Source of the DNA: an uncultured Caulobacterales bacterium
GTDB lineage: Bacteria > Pseudomonadota > Alphaproteobacteria > Caulobacterales > Caulobacteraceae
Length of the DNA: 64,000 nucleotides
Assembly: GCA_903862425.1 (NCBI GenBank)
Contig: CAIOYC010000019.1
Span: 1-64,000, forward strand
Direction of reading: 5' to 3'
The translations under genes and the position numbers were made by a program. How positions within the stretch are numbered: the stretch's first letter is position 1; the number at the start of each line of letters is the position of its first letter. Below, piece by piece: positions 63,919-64,000 of the stretch. A model generated the notes under the pieces. It was given only the letters and a program-made list of their open reading frames with translations. It was not told where the DNA came from and made no database searches.

Positions 63919-64000
63919 TTGCTGATCGAACTTTGGCAGGTGATCGTTCTGTCGCTCATTCAGGGCGTCACGGAGCTGTTCCCCGTATCCAGCCTCGGCC
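63919..64000 (+). CDS. uppP: Undecaprenyl-diphosphatase UppP, 5' end only
   Basis: The window ends after 27 codons. They read with TTG as start and give LIELWQVIVLSLIQGVTELF followed by PVSSLG, the start of the BacA/UppP undecaprenyl-pyrophosphate phosphatase family (usual motif QGxTEFLPVSSSGH). The first helix and the Glu of the GVTE motif are visible. GGGGGAGGA at about 63906-63914 is a strong ribosome binding site with correct spacing to the TTG. The enzyme recycles the lipid carrier of cell-wall synthesis. The rest lies beyond the window. Confidence 0.8.
   Translation, partial: MLIELWQVIVLSLIQGVTELFPVSSLG

Overview
The window looks like chromosomal DNA of a GC-rich alphaproteobacterium, most probably Caulobacteraceae (Caulobacter, Phenylobacterium or Brevundimonas-like). 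The basis is a PodJ-type polarity protein whose upstream region holds a perfect CtrA site and a GANTC site, an alphaproteobacterial split transhydrogenase (pntAa-pntAb-pntB), an aa3-oxidase subunit IV, a tolQRAB-pal-cpoB cluster and overall protein similarity. No tRNA, rRNA, CRISPR array, prophage or insertion sequence was seen.

Layout. 1-422 is non-coding and carries an inverted repeat. 423-8131 is housekeeping: zapE, dnaN, a lower-GC membrane protein gene, a fructose-6-phosphate aldolase/transaldolase, DUF484-xerC, queG, a MarC family gene and pyrF. 8262-13379 is the complete Tol-Pal envelope-division operon with cpoB. 13383-19634 holds a set of oxidoreductases (two SDRs, a quinone reductase, a 2OG-Fe(II) oxygenase), an ATP-dependent DNA ligase and an isoaspartyl peptidase. 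19639-27551 holds pgi (with an apparent frameshift near its 5' end), dsbD, a GDSL hydrolase and ahcY with a probable SahR operator. 27568-34465 holds podJ and the transhydrogenase operon, which contains an extra lipoprotein gene, plus the small oxidase subunit.

34626-39102 carries an exported phosphodiesterase/phosphatase, a tyrosinase and a class III CoA-transferase. 39215-46231 is a compact surface-polysaccharide locus: an exported protein coupled to a Wzy/WaaL-like membrane protein facing a five-gene operon (GH16 glycanase, two glycosyltransferases, epimerase, sugar nucleotidyltransferase). 46358-51926 holds an amino-acid permease translationally coupled to an aminotransferase, a serine beta-lactamase-like protein and a CocE-type hydrolase. 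52036-56517 is one very large orphan hybrid kinase with two kinase cores and two receivers, followed by a strikingly AT-rich spacer and an FAD-dependent oxidoreductase. The end holds DUF427, a POT peptide transporter convergent with a TonB-dependent receptor, tldD, and the first codons of uppP, cut by the window edge.

The chromosome is compact. Ten of eleven convergent gene junctions lie between a 29-bp overlap and a 4-bp gap, so conventional intrinsic terminators cannot fit there. No clear-cut unknown defence or mobile system was found. The best leads are the pgi frameshift, the lipoprotein inside the pnt operon, the glycan locus, the double-core kinase, the AT-rich spacer and the cell-cycle control sites at podJ.
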